Positions 52,995-61,851 of a stretch of 64,000 nt of DNA are shown piece by piece. Position numbers and translations under genes: made by a program. This DNA comes from Streptomyces sp. V4I2. Lineage in GTDB: Bacteria; Actinomycetota; Actinomycetes; Streptomycetales; Streptomycetaceae. Where the stretch lies: positions 1,550,001 through 1,614,000 of the forward strand of contig NZ_JAUSZM010000003.1 in NCBI RefSeq assembly GCF_030817655.1, in the 5' to 3' direction. The notes beneath the pieces are model-generated. The model was not told where the DNA came from and made no database searches. It saw nothing but the letters and a program-made list of their open reading frames with translations. Positions within the stretch are counted from its first letter, which is position 1. Each line of letters starts with the position of its first letter.

Positions 52995-54272
52995 TTGTCC
53001 GATCCGTGGGTGGCCCTCGAGCCGGGGGCCGACCCTGCCGAGCACCTGCAAATGCTGCGTCGCGCGCACGAGACGTTCACCGAGGTGGGCATGGTGCCGC
53101 GGCCGGTCCGATCGGTGGTGGCCGATTCGTGGCGGCGTTCCGCACGGGCCGGTGTCGGGCCCGACGGCACCGCGAGCGTGGAACTCATGGACGGTGACCT
53201 CGGTGCCTACCGCGCCGAGCATCCGCTGGCGCGGGTGATGCCGCTGTTCCGTGAGCTGCTGGGCACGTTCGCCTCCGACGGCGAGCACCTGCTCGCGGTG
53301 TGCGACGCGCACGGCAGACTGCTGTGGGTCGAGGGCCATCCGGCCACTCGCGCACAGGCGGGACTGATGAACTTCGTGCCGGGTGCGCGCTGGGCGGAGA
53401 CGGCGGTCGGGACGAACGCGCCGGGTACGGCGGTCGCCCTGGACCGGCCGGTGCAGGTGTTCGCGGCCGAGCACTTCATCCGGCGGGTGCAACCCTGGAC
53501 CTGCGCGGCGGCGCCGGTCCACGATCCGCGCTCCGGGCGGGTGCTCGGTGCCGTGGACATCACCGGTGGGGACGGGCTCGCGCATCCGCACAGCCTGGGG
53601 TTCGTGCAGGCCGTGGCGCGGGCCGCCGAGTCCCACCTGGCGCTGCTCACACCCGAGCAGCCCGCCACCGACACTGCCGAGCTGACCGCGCTGGGCCGCG
53701 ACGAGGCCCAGTTCGTCACGGGTGGTCGCAGGATCAGGCTCAGCCGTCGGCACAGCGAGATCATGGTGTTGCTGGCCCGCCATCCGGAGGGGCTGACCGG
53801 CGACGAGCTGCTGTGCACGCTGTACGAGGACGAGTCGGTGACGCCGGTGACGCTGCGCGCCGAGTTGGCCCGGCTGCGCCGGGTGCTCGGCCCGGGCCTG
53901 CTCGCGTCGCGGCCGTACCGGCTCACCGTCCCGGTCGAGTCCGATGTCGGGGTGGTGGAGCGGCGGCTCGAGACCGGCGCGGTCATGGCGGCCGCGACCG
54001 CGTACGCGGGACCGCTGCTGCCCGGCTCCCAGGCCCCGTCGGTACGCAGGCTCAGGCGCCGTCTCGCCGACGGACTCCGTACCGCGTTGATCGCCCGCCG
54101 CGATCCCGACCTGCTGGCGGACTGGGCGCACGCGCCCTGGGGCGAGGACGACCTCGACGTATGGCGGGCACTCGCGGCGGTACGACCGACGCCGGCGATC
54201 CGGGCACGCCTCGCCGCGCTGGAGTCGGAGCTGGCGGCGCCGCCGGCGTGGTCCCGTTCGCCGGGACACTGA
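52995..54272 (+). CDS. GAF-domain transcriptional regulator with C-terminal winged helix
   Basis: A 425-residue regulator. RSVVADSWRRSARAGV begins a GAF domain (about 40-205: FASDGEHLLAVCDAHGRLLW, FVPGARWAETAVGTNAPGTA) like that of AcoR/DhaR. The AAA+ sigma54 domain is absent; instead a winged-helix region follows (RIRLSRRHSEIMVLLARHPEG). TTG at 52995 is preferred because GGGGAGG lies 8 nt upstream; GTG at 52911 would add 28 residues. It sits 138 bp ahead of the aldehyde dehydrogenase it probably activates. Confidence 0.8.
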   Translation: MSDPWVALEPGADPAEHLQMLRRAHETFTEVGMVPRPVRSVVADSWRRSARAGVGPDGTASVELMDGDLGAYRAEHPLARVMPLFRELLGTFASDGEHLLAVCDAHGRLLWVEGHPATRAQAGLMNFVPGARWAETAVGTNAPGTAVALDRPVQVFAAEHFIRRVQPWTCAAAPVHDPRSGRVLGAVDITGGDGLAHPHSLGFVQAVARAAESHLALLTPEQPATDTAELTALGRDEAQFVTGGRRIRLSRRHSEIMVLLARHPEGLTGDELLCTLYEDESVTPVTLRAELARLRRVLGPGLLASRPYRLTVPVESDVGVVERRLETGAVMAAATAYAGPLLPGSQAPSVRRLRRRLADGLRTALIARRDPDLLADWAHAPWGEDDLDVWRALAAVRPTPAIRARLAALESELAAPPAWSRSPGH

Positions 54273-54410
54273 CCCAGAGGCCGAAGGACCCGAGGACCCG
54301 AGGACCCGCCTTGCGCCGGTTCACGCAACGTACCTGCAACCTCCCGCTGCCTAGCCTCGCGCCGAGAGCTGCCCAACGGCGGGCAGCGCTTCTGAAGGAG
54401 GCCGACCGGC

Positions 54411-55934
54411 ATGACTCGTTACGCGGCGCCCGGAACCGAGGGCGCGATCGTCTCCTATCAGGCGCGCTACGACCACTTCATCGGGGGCGAGTACGTGCCG
54501 CCGGCCCGCGGACAGTACTTCGAGAACCCGTCGCCGGTGAACGGGCAGCCGTTCACGGAGATCGCGCGCGGCACGGCGGAGGACGTGGAGCGGGCTCTGG
54601 ACGCGGCGCACGCGGCGGCGCCCGGCTGGGGTCGCATGTCGGTGACCGGGCGTTCCGACATCCTGCTGAAGATCGCCGACCGTATGGAAGCGCATCTCGA
54701 ACCCCTGGCCGTCGCCGAGACCTGGGAGAACGGCAAGCCGGTGCGGGAGACGCTGGCGGCCGACATCCCGCTCGCCATCGACCACTTCCGCTACTTCGCG
54801 GGCGCGATCCGGGCGCAGGAGGGCTCGCTCGGCGAGCTCGACGACGACACGGTGGCGTACCACTTCCACGAGCCGCTCGGCGTCGTCGCCCAGATCATCC
54901 CGTGGAACTTCCCCATTCTGATGGCGACCTGGAAACTCGCCCCCGCCCTCGCGGCGGGCAACACGGTCGTCATCAAGCCCGCCGAGCAGACCCCGGCGTC
55001 CCTCCACTACTGGATGAGCCTGATCGCCGACCTGCTGCCGCCGGGCGTGGTGAACATCGTCAACGGCTTCGGTGCGGAGGCGGGCAAGCCGCTCGCGTCC
55101 AGTCCGCGGGTGGCGAAGGTGGCGTTCACCGGTGAGACCACGACGGGGCGCTTGATCATGCAGTACGCCTCGGAGAACATCAAGCCGGTCACCCTGGAGC
55201 TCGGTGGCAAGTCGCCCAACATCTTCTTCGACGACGTGTGGGCGAAGAACGACGACTTCCGCGACAAGGCGCTCGAGGGCTTCACGATGTTCGCCCTCAA
55301 CCAGGGCGAGGTGTGCACCTGCCCGTCGCGCGCCCTCGTCCAGCGCGGCCACTACGCCGAGTTCCTCGAGGCGGCCGTGGCCCGCACCGAGCTGATCCGG
55401 CCCGGCCATCCCCTCGACACGGACACGATGATCGGCGCCCAGGCGTCCAACGACCAGTTGGAGAAGATCCTGTCCTATCTGGACATCGGCCGGCAGGAGG
55501 GCGCGAGGATCCTCACCGGCGGCGAACGCGTCGAGTACGACGGCGAGTTGAAGGGCGGCTACTACGTCCAGCCGACCATCTTCGAGGGCGACAACCGTAT
55601 GCGGATCTTCCAGGAGGAGATCTTCGGACCGGTGGTCTCGGTGACGTCCTTCGACGACTTCGACGACGCGGTGAAGATCGCCAACGACACGCTGTACGGC
55701 CTCGGCGCGGGCGTATGGACACGGGACATGAACACCGCGTACCGCGCCGGCCGCGCGATCCAGGCGGGCCGCGTCTGGACGAACTGCTACCACGCCTACC
55801 CCGCGCACGCGGCGTTCGGCGGCTACAAGCAGTCCGGGATCGGCCGCGAGACGCACAAGATGATGCTGGAGCACTACCAGCAGACGAAGAATCTGCTGGT
55901 GTCGTACTCGCCGAAGAAGCTGGGCTTCTTCTAG
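54411..55934 (+). CDS. NAD-dependent aldehyde dehydrogenase (ExaC/AcoD-type)
   Basis: A 507-residue [24 protein letters not shown] (NAD and substrate binding), [11 protein letters not shown] (general-base Glu), and [14 protein letters not shown] (catalytic Cys) are intact, with IFGPVVSV near the C-terminus. The double C-x-C at the active site and overall sequence match acetaldehyde/ethanol-type ALDHs. AGGAGG lies 8 nt before ATG. It is regulated in many actinomycetes by the adjacent GAF regulator. Its stop TAG opens a four-unit 10-bp repeat. Confidence 0.93.
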   Translation: MTRYAAPGTEGAIVSYQARYDHFIGGEYVPPARGQYFENPSPVNGQPFTEIARGTAEDVERALDAAHAAAPGWGRMSVTGRSDILLKIADRMEAHLEPLAVAETWENGKPVRETLAADIPLAIDHFRYFAGAIRAQEGSLGELDDDTVAYHFHEPLGVVAQIIPWNFPILMATWKLAPALAAGNTVVIKPAEQTPASLHYWMSLIADLLPPGVVNIVNGFGAEAGKPLASSPRVAKVAFTGETTTGRLIMQYASENIKPVTLELGGKSPNIFFDDVWAKNDDFRDKALEGFTMFALNQGEVCTCPSRALVQRGHYAEFLEAAVARTELIRPGHPLDTDTMIGAQASNDQLEKILSYLDIGRQEGARILTGGERVEYDGELKGGYYVQPTIFEGDNRMRIFQEEIFGPVVSVTSFDDFDDAVKIANDTLYGLGAGVWTRDMNTAYRAGRAIQAGRVWTNCYHAYPAHAAFGGYKQSGIGRETHKMMLEHYQQTKNLLVSYSPKKLGFF

Positions 55935-55971
55935 ACCCAGATAGACCCGGAAAGAACCAGATAGACCCAGA
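55932..55971. repeat. Four 10-bp tandem units starting at the ALDH stop codon
   Basis: TAGACCCAGA, TAGACCCGGA, AAGAACCAGA, TAGACCCAGA in direct succession; the first TAG is the stop codon. Confidence 0.88.
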
Positions 55972-55975
55972 AAAC

Positions 55976-56009
55976 GGCGCCTGGCCAGGACAGGTATCCG
56001 CCAGGCGCC
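55976..56009 (+). terminator. Terminator of the ALDH gene
   Basis: GGCGCCTGGC and GCCAGGCGCC form a perfect 10-bp stem with a 14-nt loop. The rest of the gap to 56266 shows no gene; its 3' part must hold the promoter of the membrane protein gene. Confidence 0.75.
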
Positions 56010-56265
56010 CTTCTGTGCCTCCGCTTGGACAGCGAGTCGAAACGGGGCCGGGCCATTCCTGTCCCGCGCCGCCGCGGCTCGCGAAATGGCGGACCGTCAG
56101 CGAATCCGAACTCGATGCCGTACAGGGGAGCGAGCCTTGCCGCAAACAGGCCGATGAAGGCCACGCGGCGATGCATGGGCGAACCGGGTGCGACCCATGA
56201 GGCATCGGTCTCTTTCCGGGACCGGCCTGCCAACCGCCCACGTGATGTTCCATGATGAGCGAGTC

Positions 56266-56919
56266 ATGCACCGACCAGCCACGACTCCCCGCGCGCCGCT
56301 GCCCGTTCTCCGGGCCGCGGTGTTCGCCATCGTCGGCACGGTGCTGGGGGCGAGCGCCCACCACCTGATCGCCGAGGGGCCCGTGCCGTGGGTACAGGGC
56401 GCGGCCGCGGCCGCCGTGCTCTTCGGTCTCGGGCTCGTCGGCACACGCCGCCCACGCGCCCTGCCTACGGTCGTCGCCTGGAGCGTCGTGGCCCAGTCCG
56501 GGCTGCACCTATGGCTGATGCTCACCGTGCACGCCCGGCACATGCCGGCCACGGCAGCACATCATCACGGTGGGCGCTCCCACAACGCCCACACGGCCTG
56601 GCACGAGCGCCTGCACGCCTCCGTGGCCATGACGGCGGCGCACGCACTGGCCGCCGTGCTCGTCGCAGTCCTGCTGCACCGCGCGGACGCGGCGTGCTGG
56701 ACGCTGGCCCGGGGTGTGACGGCAACGCTCGATGGGGTACGGGCGCACCTCACCGCCGCCTGGACACAGGTCGCGGGGCGGTCACCGGCACCCAGGGAAA
56801 TCCGCCTGCCGATTCTCGTATCGGCGAAGAGCGAGCAGCCACCGCCGATGGGACCGGGGCTCGCGCATGCGGTGGTTCGGCGGGGTCCGCCGCCGACGAG
56901 GGCAGTGCTCGTCAACTGA
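56266..56919 (+). CDS. Histidine-rich membrane protein of a copper-type locus
   Basis: A 217-residue protein with three to four hydrophobic helices (about 16-33, 44-60, 68-87, 125-145). Between helices 3 and 4 lies a His-rich loop (HARHMPATAAHHHGGRSHNAH) on one side of the membrane, suited to metal binding. The C-terminal tail is soluble and Pro/Arg-rich. It is 68 bp upstream of the YcnI gene in the same orientation, a pairing seen in copper-acquisition loci. Function otherwise unknown. ATG at 56266 fits the first helix; earlier in-frame ATGs exist. Confidence 0.75.
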   Translation: MHRPATTPRAPLPVLRAAVFAIVGTVLGASAHHLIAEGPVPWVQGAAAAAVLFGLGLVGTRRPRALPTVVAWSVVAQSGLHLWLMLTVHARHMPATAAHHHGGRSHNAHTAWHERLHASVAMTAAHALAAVLVAVLLHRADAACWTLARGVTATLDGVRAHLTAAWTQVAGRSPAPREIRLPILVSAKSEQPPPMGPGLAHAVVRRGPPPTRAVLVN

Positions 56920-56987
56920 CCCCGCCAGGGCACCGGTTCGACCCACCGTACGGCCGCCCCGCCATACCCCCATGCCTGGAGACACCC

Positions 56988-57725
56988 ATGTCCCGCATCA
57001 CCTTGCCGCGCACCGCGCGGCGCCTGACCGTCGCCGCTGCCGCCGCGGCGACCGCCGTTCTGCTCACCGCCGTTCCGGCCGCCGCCCACGTGGAGGTGGA
57101 GTCCGACAAGGCCCAGGCACTCGCCGTGAATGCCGAGCTCACCTTCGTGGCCGAGTCGGAGTCCGCCACCGCCGGGATCACCGAGCTTCGGGTGGTCCTC
57201 CCCGAGGGCGTGGCACCCGCCGACGTGACGTACGGAGAGGGCCCCGAGGGCTGGACGTTCACCGCGAACAACGACGGCTACACCGTCAAGGGCCCGGCGG
57301 TGAAGGTCGGCGAGGACGCCGAGTACTCGATCGTCGTCCGGCAGCTGCCCGACGCGAAGGAGCTCGCGTTCAAGACGTTGCAGACCTACAGCGACGGCAA
57401 AATCGACCGCTGGATCGAACTGGGCGAGTCCAGCGGCGGCGGCCACGGCAACGGAGCCCCGGTCCTCGAACTGGAGGCCGCCGCACCGGGCGCGAAGCCG
57501 GTCAGCCCGTCCGCCGGCGAGTCGGAGAGCCCTGCCGCGACGCCGACGCCGACGCCGACCGCCGAGGAGACGGCCGTCTCGCCCTCCCCGCAGGCGGCCG
57601 ACACCGAAACGGACGGCGACGGCGGTCTGTCGGCGGGCGCCTGGACCGGCATCGTCGCGGCAGTGCTTGTCGCGATCGCGGCCGTGGTGTTCGTCGTACG
57701 CCGCCGGGGCAGCACCCAGCAGTAG
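56988..57725 (+). CDS. ycnI: YcnI-type copper-binding surface protein (DUF1775)
   Basis: A 245-residue exported protein. The signal peptide ends at AAA-HVEVESDKAQ (about residues 1-35), so the mature N-terminal His can bind copper, as in YcnI. The DUF1775 beta-domain (ITELRVVLPEGVAP, GWTFTANNDGYTVKGPA) follows, then a Pro/Thr/Ser linker and a C-terminal TM anchor (GIVAAVLVAIAAVVFVV) with RRRG. It probably hands over copper at the cell surface. GGAGA lies 7 nt before ATG. Confidence 0.9.
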   Translation: MSRITLPRTARRLTVAAAAAATAVLLTAVPAAAHVEVESDKAQALAVNAELTFVAESESATAGITELRVVLPEGVAPADVTYGEGPEGWTFTANNDGYTVKGPAVKVGEDAEYSIVVRQLPDAKELAFKTLQTYSDGKIDRWIELGESSGGGHGNGAPVLELEAAAPGAKPVSPSAGESESPAATPTPTPTAEETAVSPSPQAADTETDGDGGLSAGAWTGIVAAVLVAIAAVVFVVRRRGSTQQ

Positions 57726-57742
57726 TCCGGCTGCCCACTGCC

Positions 57743-57784
57743 AGGGCCCTTGCGCGCCGAGTCGTCTCGGAGTGCAAGGGCCCT
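57743..57784. terminator. Terminator after ycnI
   Basis: AGGGCCCTTGC and GCAAGGGCCCT form a perfect 11-bp stem; a smaller CCGAG/CTCGG hairpin sits in the loop. Confidence 0.8.
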
Positions 57785-57913
57785 CGTACGACTACGACCC
57801 GCCACTCGTGCGGAGCCTTCCCGACCACCCGGTGATCCGCTGGTTGAACGCCTCCACCACCAGGCGCCGCAGATGCCCGTCGCTGAGCCTGGCGCGCGAG
57901 CGGGGCGGCCGGC

Positions 57914-58021
57914 TCAGAAGTTCTCCACGAGCCAGGTCGCCGCCAACAGCAACACCGCGAAGGAGGCCAGCACCGCGACCGCCTGGGCGACCCAGCGGGG
58001 AATCCGGTTCATCACGTGCAT
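57914..58021 (-). CDS. 35-residue single-pass membrane peptide
   Basis: A short ORF (MHVMNRIPRWVAQAV..., ending LLLAATWLVENF) with one TM helix and a basic N-terminus, preceded by GAGGTGAGG next to the ATG. It lies 45 bp downstream of the CobW-like gene on the same strand and may be its last operon gene. Small membrane peptides often modulate transporters; here the role is unknown. The strong RBS and codon use make it more than chance. Confidence 0.55.
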   Translation of the reverse strand: MHVMNRIPRWVAQAVAVLASFAVLLLAATWLVENF

Positions 58022-58066
58022 CCTCACCTCGGGGTCCTGACTTGCTTGTACCCCGTGGCGTGGCTC

Positions 58067-59155
58067 CTACCTCATCATCGGCGGGCCCGGAACCGCCCGG
58101 ATGAATCCGCCCGATCCGGGTGGTCCAGTCACACGGCGACCCCGAAGGCGGAGTTCCACAGCCTCTGCGACACCACGCGCGGTCTGGGCAGGGGCCGCTG
58201 CCCCGTGCTCTCCCTCACCGCCACCACCGCCGTCGTCGCCGTTGTTCAGCCCCATCTCGGAGGCGAGGGCGCGCCGCTGCGGGGAAGCGGCCTGCCAGGC
58301 GCGCGTGTGCGCGGGCTCCAGCCAGCGGTCTGCCTCCCTCAACTCCAGGTGGGCCCCGGCCGAACGCCAGGTCACGACGGAGTCGGGACGGCTGCACAGC
58401 CACAGGTGGCCTCGGCCGCGGACCACACCACCCATCGCGACGGGGAGCGCGTCCGCCAGCCGCCCGGGGTGCAGGGGCGGCGGGCGCGCCACAGCACCGT
58501 CTCCGGCCCCTGGGCCGGCGCCGTATCGCGTAGCCGGAACCGTCACCGGCTCCAGTCGCGCCTGCCACTCGCCCTCGGCGCCGGGGGGCGCGGCCCGGAC
58601 CAGCGAGGCCCGCAGCTCGGGCCCGGATCCGTTGATGTCCGGAGATGTTACGAGGCGGGCACGTGGGTTGAGCCGGGAGGCCAACGCGGTTGCGGCACAC
58701 GCCTGTTCGCCGTCGCCGCCCGCGGGGGCCGGCACGAGCAGTACGTCCGCCGCCTCCACCTGCCGAACGGCAGCCTCGGCCGGACTCAGGGCCTCCCCAT
58801 GCTCACGCCCGCTCCACAGCCGTACCGCCTGATGAACGCAACCGACGTCCACCATGAACGACGACGGCTCCACTCCGACCACCACGGGTGCCGGCTCGTA
58901 GTGGTCCGCCAGCGAGCCGCTCGCCACGCGAGCACGCCACAACTCCACCAGGAACGGCAGGACCTCGACGTCCCCGGGCAGGGCGAGAACCACATGCACC
59001 GGGCCCGCACTGCGCCGTAGAGACACAAGGTCCTGACGGAGAATCACCACAGGATCTCCCGTCGCCCCCCAGGATGCCTCCCGCAGGGACGCGTCGACGC
59101 CCGACAGGAAACGCTGGACGACCGGGTACCCCGTCTCCTGACCCTGGATCGACAC
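58067..59155 (-). CDS. CobW/COG0523-like protein lacking the P-loop
   Basis: A 362-residue protein. The middle resembles the second half of the CobW GTPase domain (VHVVLALPGDVEVLPFLVEL, AVRQVEAADVLLVPAP, LNPRARLVTSPD), and the C-terminal CobW_C domain is clear (PPLHPGRLADALPVAMGG, VVRGRGHLWLCSRPDSVVTW). No Walker A GxxxxGKT is visible, nor the CxCC metal motif. It may have lost GTPase activity. COG0523 proteins are zinc chaperones under Zur control. It follows the Cys-rich gene by 52 bp. The GTG at 59155 is the likely start; GTG 59167 is also possible. Confidence 0.72.
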   Translation of the reverse strand: MSIQGQETGYPVVQRFLSGVDASLREASWGATGDPVVILRQDLVSLRRSAGPVHVVLALPGDVEVLPFLVELWRARVASGSLADHYEPAPVVVGVEPSSFMVDVGCVHQAVRLWSGREHGEALSPAEAAVRQVEAADVLLVPAPAGGDGEQACAATALASRLNPRARLVTSPDINGSGPELRASLVRAAPPGAEGEWQARLEPVTVPATRYGAGPGAGDGAVARPPPLHPGRLADALPVAMGGVVRGRGHLWLCSRPDSVVTWRSAGAHLELREADRWLEPAHTRAWQAASPQRRALASEMGLNNGDDGGGGGEGEHGAAAPAQTARGVAEAVELRLRGRRVTGPPGSGGFIRAVPGPPMMR

Positions 59156-59207
59156 GGCCAGCCGCACGGCGCGCGGAGACAGCCGCCCTTCTGCACGCCG
59201 GCGCCCC

Positions 59208-59585
59208 TCAGTTGAGGTGGACGACTTGCTGCGGGGCGGGCGCCGCGCGGAGCCTGTCGGGCAACGTCCCGTCGTCGGGCATCCCGGCCCGCAGCCAGGC
59301 ACCGACCGCTTCCGCGTCGGCCCCGGTGACGAGCGGGCCGAGCCGTACGACGGCCCCGGCCGGCTTGCGATCCGCCGTACATGGCTGCACGGCGGCGTGC
59401 AGTCCGCGGTCCGACCGGCAGTGCAGAACCTTCTCCAGGCAACCGGTGGAGACCATGACCCCGTGGGGACAGCCCCGGACGGCGCGACGCAGCCCGTCCA
59501 TCAGCCCGTTGGTCTCGGCGTGACACGACGCGCAGACGACGAGGGTGAACGGGCGGCTCCTACGGCCGCGTGCCGCGTCACTCAT
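59208..59585 (-). CDS. Small Cys-containing protein of a Zur-type operon
   Basis: A 125-residue protein. VVCASCHAETNGLMDGLRRA and GCPHGVMVSTGCLEKVLHC place four to five Cys in a thioredoxin-like/2Fe-2S ferredoxin-type arrangement seen in (2Fe-2S) ferredoxin-like proteins next to COG0523 genes. It may bind a metal or Fe-S cluster. ATG at 59585 follows GGAAGG at 8 nt. The Zur-like palindrome lies 24-42 bp upstream. It is probably the first gene of an operon with the CobW-like gene. Confidence 0.75.
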   Translation of the reverse strand: MSDAARGRRSRPFTLVVCASCHAETNGLMDGLRRAVRGCPHGVMVSTGCLEKVLHCRSDRGLHAAVQPCTADRKPAGAVVRLGPLVTGADAEAVGAWLRAGMPDDGTLPDRLRAAPAPQQVVHLN

Positions 59586-59608
59586 ATCCGTGCCCTTCCC
59601 CGAGTTAT

Positions 59609-59627
59609 TGAAAATGGTTTCCATTTT
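59609..59627. promoter_or_regulatory. Zur/Fur-type operator
   Basis: AAAATGG and CCATTTT form a perfect 7-bp inverted repeat around TTT (59611-59627), overlapping TGAAAATGGTTTCCA (59609-59623), which resembles the 7-1-7 Zur box of actinobacteria. It sits 24 bp upstream of the Cys-rich protein start and directly ahead of the divergent aminotransferase remnant, so it would control both sides. It is one of the few AT-rich stretches in the region. Confidence 0.7.
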
Positions 59628-59643
59628 TATAGCACAGTCGGGC

Positions 59644-59669
59644 GACAGTTGGGGGGCCCGTCAACTGTC
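59644..59669. repeat. 8-bp inverted repeat near the Zur-type box
   Basis: GACAGTTG and CAACTGTC, spacer 10 bp, just inside the truncated 5' end of the aminotransferase remnant. It may mark a deletion junction or a hairpin. Confidence 0.4.
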
Positions 59670-60556
59670 ACCAACTGCCGGGCCGGCACCTACACCTGGG
59701 CCAACCGGACCACCGACCTGGTCGAACGCACCCGCGACCGGGTCAAGGAGTTCCTGAACGACCCGCACCCGGAGCGCTCGGCCGTCCACTTCACCAGCGG
59801 CACGACCGAGGGCCTGAGCACGATCGCCCGCGACTGGCTGGCCGCCTTCCTCTCCGACGGCGACGAGTCGTACCGGTCGCCGACCACCAGGCCAACATCC
59901 TCCCCTGGCTGGAGACCCAGCAGTCACTCGCCCGCCAAGGCGTGCACGTCCGCGTCCGGCCCATGCCCTACCAGCCGAGCTCTGGAGACTACGACCACAT
60001 CGCGCTCGCCGAACTGGCCGGCCCGCGGACCCGGTTCGTCGCCGCCACCCACGTCCACCACGTCTACGGCGGCGACATGAACCCGCTCCGCATCCGCCGG
60101 GCGGTCGGCCCGGACGCGGTCATCTGCCTGGACGCCGCCCAGAGCGTCGGCCACCTGCCGGTGTCCGTGGCCGACCTGGACGTCGACTTCGTCGTCTTCT
60201 CCGGGCACAAGGCCCTGGCCCTGCCCGGCACCGGCGCCGTCTGGGCCCGCCAGGCACGCGGGCCGGACTGCGCCCCCGGAGGCTGGAGCGGCACCCCGAA
60301 CACCGCCGGCATCGCCTCCCTGGCGGCGGCGCTGGACTGGCTGGACGCCACCGGCGTCGACCGCATCGAACGCTGGACGGTCGCCCTGGCCGCCCGGCTC
60401 ACCGAAGGACTGCGCCACCTGGACGCCTACGAGGTGCTCGGCTGTCCGCTCAGCCTGGCCGGCGAGAAGACCGACTCCGTGCGCGTGAGCCTGCACGCGT
60501 ACAACACCCCGGAGGAGATCGACCGGTTGCTGTCCGTTCTCGCCGGACTCCAGTGA
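59664..60556 (+). pseudogene. Class V aminotransferase (cysteine desulfurase-like), truncated and frameshifted
   Basis: The first frame reads NCRAGTYTWANRTTDLVERT and AVHFTSGTTEGLSTIARDWL, then near 59870 a one-base loss (DGDE-(A)TC-GTA-CCG) shifts to VADHQANILPWLETQQSLAR and so on. The PLP lysine is in VVFSGHKALALPG. The N-terminal 30-50 residues are missing, and about 30-40 residues between GAVWARQARG and GTPNTAGIASLAAAL also appear deleted. Intact relatives are SufS/CsdA-like enzymes. It lies next to a Zur-type box, so it was once probably zinc-regulated. Confidence 0.8.
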
Positions 60557-60622
60557 TACGGAGTCCGGTGATCCGAAGCCCAGTCATGCGGACGATCAAT
60601 CCGAATGGACGATGCGGGAGAA

Positions 60623-60637
60623 TGGGAACCGTTTTCA
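60623..60637. promoter_or_regulatory. Second Zur-type box, imperfect
   Basis: TGGGAAC-C-GTTTTCA has 7-1-7 geometry with five of seven arm positions matched. It lies 59 bp upstream of the methyltransferase start at 60697. Confidence 0.5.
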
Positions 60638-60696
60638 CCTGTAGCCTCGGAGCGGCAAGGAATGACAGGTGCGAGACGGCGAGGTGGCACGACCGG

Positions 60697-61458
60697 ATGG
60701 GGCTGAGCATGGCGACGGCCGCGCGGTGGGTGGAGCGTTGGGAACGGCAGCAGCAGCGGTACGCCGTCGACCGCGAGGAACGGTTCACCGTGATCGCCGA
60801 CGTCGTCGAGCACATCACCGCGGGCCGCGCGGCCCGGCCCTTCATCGCCGACCTGGGCTGCGGCCCCGGCTCGCTGGCGGCCAGACTGGCGCGGCGGCTG
60901 CCGGACGCGGACATCGTGGCCGTGGACATGGACCCCCTGCTGCTGGAGCTGGCCCGCACCCACCACGCCGACGCGGCCCGCTACGTCGACGCGGTGATCG
61001 GCGAGACCGGCTGGACCGAGGCGCTGGACCTGGACCGTCCACTGGACGCGGCCGTCACGACGACGGCACTGCACTACCTCGACACCGACGCCCTCCGCCG
61101 TACGTACCGGCAGCTCGCCGCACTGCTGCGGCCCGGCGGCGTGCTCGTCAACGGCGACCATCTCCCGCAGGACCACTCCGGCCCGGTGAGCCTCACCGCC
61201 CACGTCGGACGTCGCCGGGCCGACCGGCAGCAGGCGTTCGCCCACGAGGACTGGGCGTCCTGGTGGGCGGCCGTCGCGGACGACCCAGAACTGACCGACC
61301 TGCTCGCCGAGCGCCGCCGCCGGACGGCGGCCGGCACCGGCAAAGGCCGCGCCCTGTCCCTCTCCGGCCACCTGAGCCTGCTGCACGAGGCCGGCTTCGG
61401 CCAGGCGGGGCCGGTGTGGCAGTACGGCGAGAGCTACGTGGTCGTGGCCGTCCGATAA
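60697..61458 (+). CDS. SAM-dependent methyltransferase linked to a Zur-type box
   Basis: A 253-residue class I methyltransferase. IADLGCGPGSLAARLARRLP (motif I, about 48-67), IVAVDMDPLLLELA (motif II) and LRPGGVLVNGD (motif IV region) are intact. The N-terminus ARWVERWERQQQRY is helical. Start ATG at 60697 has GAGGTGG upstream; ATG at 60709 is an alternative. Its Zur-like box suggests expression in zinc shortage. Substrate unknown. Confidence 0.82.
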   Translation: MGLSMATAARWVERWERQQQRYAVDREERFTVIADVVEHITAGRAARPFIADLGCGPGSLAARLARRLPDADIVAVDMDPLLLELARTHHADAARYVDAVIGETGWTEALDLDRPLDAAVTTTALHYLDTDALRRTYRQLAALLRPGGVLVNGDHLPQDHSGPVSLTAHVGRRRADRQQAFAHEDWASWWAAVADDPELTDLLAERRRRTAAGTGKGRALSLSGHLSLLHEAGFGQAGPVWQYGESYVVVAVR

Positions 61459-61851
61459 CGCGGGCGAGCCCGTGAGAAGCGGCTGCTGTGGCCGGCCGAC
61501 CCGCCATATCCGTCAGCCGCCGCTCCTCCCCGGCCCGTCCCTCAGTTCAAGCCGGCACCTTGCCGCGGAGCGAGCGCCGCGCGCATCCGGTCGTGCAGCG
61601 TGCCGCCATCCGTGACGAAAGGGCCGAGGCTCCCACGCCGGGCAGGGATTCGCGCCGCGGGCCCGCGTGCTCGGCGGGCGGCTCTTCGCGGACCTGGACC
61701 ACGGGCTGTACTCGAGTGTCGAGGTGCTGCGCACCACCCCATCCGTCACGCACATCATTTTCAATAACAGTCCTGTCTCTTCCACGCCCGAGGGCCCCTC
61801 CGCGATCACTCGCGAAAGGGCCCTCGTTGGACTCACCGGCGTCCGACCGGC
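61459..61851. other. 393-bp region with no secure gene
   Basis: Short open frames exist on both strands, but none shows recognisable domains; one plus-strand stretch (LGGRLFADLDHGLYSSVEVL, 61670-61729) looks coding-like yet is closed by no family match and may be a remnant. CATTTTCAATAAC at 61756-61768 is the exact reverse complement of 59604-59616 next to the Zur-type box, a possible decayed copy. A terminator ends the region. Confidence 0.45.
61789..61826 (-). terminator. Terminator of the FAD/HAD operon
   Basis: CGAGGGCCC and GGGCCCTCG form a 9-bp stem with a nested CGCGA/TCGCG hairpin, 26 bp past the FAD oxidoreductase stop. Confidence 0.78.

Noticed and set aside
52398-54269. A minus-strand open frame opposite the GAF regulator
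   Set aside because: Low-complexity Arg/Pro translation with no family features; the GAF/winged-helix reading on the plus strand is clear.
59644-59669. GACAGTTG/CAACTGTC as terminal inverted repeats of an insertion sequence
   Set aside because: The arms are only 26 bp apart overall and no transposase lies nearby; a hairpin or junction is more likely.
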